NCBI GenBank assembly: GCA_038025085.1
Contig: CM076144.1
Coordinates: forward strand, 34,811,501 to 34,875,500
DNA length: 64,000 nucleotides
Source of the DNA: Tetragonia tetragonoides
Lineage: Eukaryota > Streptophyta > Magnoliopsida > Caryophyllales > Aizoaceae
Direction: 5' to 3'
The translations under genes were made by a program, and so were the position numbers. A model generated the notes under the pieces. It was not told where the DNA came from. It made no database searches and was given only the letters and a program-made list of their open reading frames with translations. Below, one piece after another: positions 60,496 through 64,000 of this stretch; position 1 is the first letter of the stretch, and the number at the start of each line of letters is the position of its first letter.

Positions 60496-63400
60496 ATGTC
60501 GTCGTCTATGAAGTTAATTCGTACGTTGAGCAAAATAGTTCTAAGGGGTAATAGAAGTACACATGACGATGAAGATGGTGTTGAAGAATCTGATCATGAT
60601 CCTAATGATGATAAAGCTGTCCAATCATTGCGTGATTTGTTGCTTCAAGAGGATAAGCTAACTGCAAAGCTCAATGACTACCGTACTCTTCTACGGTAAT
60701 TCTTTCTTGTATATAATTCACCATTGTACGGAAGTTTTACCTTCCTGTACTCTTCAAACATTTGGTAGATCGGTGTGTTTTTATTATAAGTCCTGTTTCT
60801 CTGTTCATCATATTTTGTTCCTCTTAAGATTAGATATTCTATGCTAAACTCCCTAACCGGATCATAAATTAAGGTTCTTTTTTACTTTTATTTCAGGTTT
60901 TTGCGTATGAGAGGGTATGATGTTATGAAAGCGAAAGACTCTTTCTTGAAGTATCTAAAATGGAGAGAGACATTCGGGGTTGATGCAATTGCCAAGGTGA
61001 ACTTGAGATTTTCTATATTCCTGAATTGCTTATTAAGTCCCTTTGAACTTCTGGTTTGCCATTGGTTTAGAAAAACATCATCATTTCTCTTACTAGTTCT
61101 ACTCAAGTAAATGTTAACATAAATCTCTTTCCTCGCTCACCCTTTTACACTTGCCTTTGTGTGTGTGTGTGTGTGCGCGCGCGCGTGCAGTGGTCATAAC
61201 ATATTCACTTATCAACTACAATGTAGGATTTTACTTTTGAGGAGTATGAAGAAGTTCAGAAATTTTATCCTCATGGATTTCACGGTGTTGATAGATATGG
61301 TAGGCCAGTGTACATTGAGAGGATGGGGATGCTGGATCTTGATGCCCTTTTGCAGATAACCACCCTTGAAAGGTTGGTGAAACATCACGTATACGAACAG
61401 GAGAAAACATCACGCCTAAGGTTTCCTGCGTGCACATTAGCAGCCAGGAGGAGAATTGCTTCAACTACAGCCATTATAGATGTTAAGGGCGTTGTAAGAA
61501 TATTCATATCTTTGTGTACTTACTGAGTGAGATAGTAATAAGTTAATCTTAATGTCTTCACAGAATAATCTCTTATGTGAATCAGTTATTGATTCTTTAT
61601 GTGAAAATGGATTTGCTGTTTAATCTACTGATACACTGTTTATACAGGGACCCTCTAACTTTTCTAAGTCTGCAAGATATCTGTTCCTGGAGTTCCAAAA
61701 AATCGATAGCAATTACTACCCTGAGGTATATAAACAAGTATCTTATGTCATGTGTTTGCTCCTGCTTGAGCTCTGAATGCTACTTTGTCATTCTTTGCAT
61801 GAATAAGTTAATGAGATATTGGTAACATTTGGCGGGGAAGAAATCACAAAAATCTTAAGCTTAGCAATAATGTAATACACAATGCGGAGAGTACGAGCTT
61901 TTTGCTACTATTGTTTCTACTGCAGATCTTATTATCATTGCTCCTATACTTTCACTGAAGTTATTTGAATTTCACACAATTGACAATTGAAAGCATTGAA
62001 TAAAGTTCAGATTCAACAGAAGGTTTATGACATAGTTTAATTTGCATACTTTGCTCTTATGCATCTGCAGACTCTGAATTGCCTTTTCATTGTCAACGCT
62101 GGATCTAGCTTTAAAATTCTCTGGAAAGCCCTCAAGACTTTTCTTGATGCACGCACTTCAGCAAAGATTCAAGTAAGCCGAGAATATGTGAAGTTTCCTT
62201 GCTTGGTTGTAATGCTGGATCCTTATTAGTCTTTCCCTGCCAGGTCCTAGGGAGTAACTTCAGAAGTAAACTGGCTGAAGTCGTTGATCTTAGGTATCAA
62301 ATACACTATACCATTATGTTCATGCTTCTTGAGTAATTGACTAGGCATAGAATGCAGAGAATATAGACGCGTGCATTGAAACTTGAAAGTAACTACGGTG
62401 AAGATCACTTCAAGTTGTGTTTTGAGTAGAATAATAGTTGGAGTTAATTGATGTGATTATTTGCTTCTACAGTAATCTCCCAACTTTCCTAGGTGGAGAA
62501 TGCACATGCTCAGCTTATGATGGATGCATGTTAAGTGATAAAGGACCATGGAAAGATCCAGAAATCTTACAGTTGATTCAGGTGAATATTCTACCATCCC
62601 AGTGACACTTTCCTTACATTAATATTTGCAATTTCATTTGTATGCTCACTCTGTCCCAGCCTGATAAGATGAACGATGCAGACAATGGAGCAATTGTTGA
62701 AGAACTCTGGGTGAGTATTTTACAACCAGTAGCTTCCTGTTACCTTTTAGTTCTTATCTTTATCCTTAATTGTCACATGTCATCTAATATTTAACCTATT
62801 ATACATTTTAGTCAAAGATCAATATCAATTTCTGTTGCTTGGGTGAAAGCCAATTAATAGCTCCAGTACCCAGCTGTACCTTTGTATTAACTAGAAATCT
62901 GACTGTTGTGGGTGTCATGTACCCCAAGGAGTTCTGACCTGAATGTGGCCTTTAGGTTGTTTATTTGTCTTTTGGAGTAAGTTAATACAACTACACAATC
63001 GTTGGCCAAGCAAAAAAAAACTAGAAATCTGACTGCAGTGTGGACTTCCTTTGATGCTATTCGGTTCTGGGATTTGAGAACAAAGCTCTAATGATTTATT
63101 CAACATACAAGACTAGATCACTTAGAATAAGTTGGGGTTCTTTCCTTGTCTACTCTGTACTTTAATTGTGTCAAGAGTTTGAATTACTCTAGATGAGTGC
63201 TGAAAGCACACCAGAGAGCAGAAGCGAACCTCACAGGAAGGAAGGAGCCAATACATCCTTGTCACAAACAATTAGTCAGCTCGAAGCTACAGCAAAAGAA
63301 GCAAAGAATGTAAGTTACCAAGCATATATGGTAGTCATCTCAAAGCTGATTATCGCGAAGGACAAATTTTGTTTTACCTTCTTTATTTTCGTTGCAGAAA

Positions 63401-63546
63401 CTTGGAGCAATGGAAACTGCACTTGAAGAACTAAGCTGGTATACCACATGTCCTACTTTATCTTTGCCAAATCTGATATCATACACGTATAACTTCTTAT
63501 GAACTTACATCTCTTCAGGTGTTGCGAAGATTTTCACAACAAATAG
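60496..63546 (+). CDS. Sec14-like phosphatidylinositol/phosphatidylcholine transfer protein (SFH type)
   Basis: Eleven exons with GT-AG borders: 60496-60695, 60897-60996, 61227-61493, 61648-61725, 62071-62172, 62244-62293, 62473-62581, 62660-62710, 63193-63309, 63398-63438, 63519-63546, giving 380 residues. The N-terminal CRAL-TRIO helix region ([22 protein letters not shown]) is followed by the lipid-binding CRAL-TRIO domain ([64 protein letters not shown]). These are Sec14/SFH hallmarks. The protein would exchange PI and PC at membranes and aid phosphoinositide synthesis. A C-terminal coiled coil ([20 protein letters not shown]) replaces the nodulin domain of longer SFH proteins. The last exon is uncertain: the phase gives [10 protein letters not shown], while another frame encodes [17 protein letters not shown] to a stop at 63572. 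A retroposon lies in intron 8. Confidence 0.85.
61159..61187. repeat. (GT)n(GC)n microsatellite in Sec14 intron 2
   Basis: A short alternating purine-pyrimidine run (GTGTGT then GCGCGC) before the exon 3 acceptor. Such runs can adopt Z-DNA. Confidence 0.8.
62906..63018 (+). mobile_element. Short retroposon in Sec14 intron 8
   Basis: A sequence of about 105 bp ends in an A9 run. It is flanked by a 17-bp direct repeat beginning AACTAGAAATCTG (62889-62905, and overlapping the tail to 63035). A related copy is at 43700-43825. A polyA tail plus long target duplication indicates LINE-driven insertion. Confidence 0.7.
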
Positions 63547-64000
63547 AAGACTTGAGGAGGACTAATCTCTGAACACTTGCTAAACCCACCTCGGGCTGAA
63601 AATTGTAAGGTGACTCCTGCTTCTTGGCTCTAACTGATGAATGATGATCTTCTGCTACCTTGAACACTGACAGAGAGAATAGAAACTAATTTCTAGCTAG
63701 AATGTTAAGCTGAAGAGTAGCACATGGAGCAAGTGTAGTTATTAGTCAATAGTATGTTCTCAGTAGAAAAATAAATGTGAGGGAAGCCCTCAATCTCTCT
63801 AGAACACTGCAGTTATGATGGAAGACTCCCGGGACTTCATCTTTTTTAGGCTTGGGGAGTGTTCAGATTCCTTGCAGCGAGTTCATAATAATGGTCTTTG
63901 TATAACAGTTGTACTGCATCATACATGCCATGACAGACTAAGGATTTCACCTGAGTTGCTATGTAATTGCTTTTGGTTTCATCTTCTTCACTTTACTGGA
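63547..64000. other. Sec14 3-prime UTR and flank
   Basis: Non-coding sequence, probably the 3-prime UTR. AAATAAATG at about 63768 could be a polyadenylation signal. No further gene begins before the window ends. Confidence 0.4.

Overview
The window is nuclear DNA of a flowering plant. The evidence is GT-AG introns, plant-type gene families, a Copia LTR retrotransposon and many small DNA transposons (hAT, Helitron-like, Stowaway and GGG-terminal MITEs) in AT-rich intergenic DNA. Gene content fits a core eudicot; I cannot name the species.

Layout. 1-17 kb is mostly nested non-coding transposons. They surround two tandem minus-strand genes for small paralogous proteins of unknown family, one of which (4866-5283) looks frameshifted. 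17.3-24.0 kb (+) is a 13-exon DnaJ protein of the DNAJC11/OWL1 type. 24.7-36.4 kb (-), convergent to it, is a 14-exon PRMT7-type arginine methyltransferase. It carries an in-frame TAG in exon 6 and an apparent 1-base deletion in exon 8, so it is annotated as a probable pseudogene. Its 4.6-kb intron 9 holds a GC-rich ~300-bp satellite, a Helitron-like end, a hAT MITE and an exon-like fossil. 38.2-41.0 kb (+), divergent from PRMT7, is HINT4 (146 aa, HIT triad). 51.2-52.6 kb (+) is an intronless secreted aspartyl protease. 55.3-58.5 kb is a Copia element with LTRs, target duplication, primer site and polypurine tract, but without reverse transcriptase/RNase H. 60.5-63.5 kb (+) is a Sec14-like phosphatidylinositol transfer protein.

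From memory, PRMT7, HINT4 and this aspartyl protease are close neighbours in Arabidopsis (At4g16570, At4g16566, At4g16563), so 24-53 kb looks like conserved microsynteny expanded by transposons. The genes do not form one pathway: they cover chaperone function, protein methylation, sulfur-nucleotide hydrolysis, extracellular proteolysis and lipid transfer.

No CRISPR array, rRNA or convincing tRNA gene was seen. The most notable points are the double lesion in PRMT7, a MITE family whose body is a tandem array of a CACTGATT-containing unit, a Helitron inserted exactly at the 5-prime border of another, and several nested hAT elements with perfect 8-bp target duplications. Exon borders were placed by hand from reading frame and splice sites; no alignment was run.
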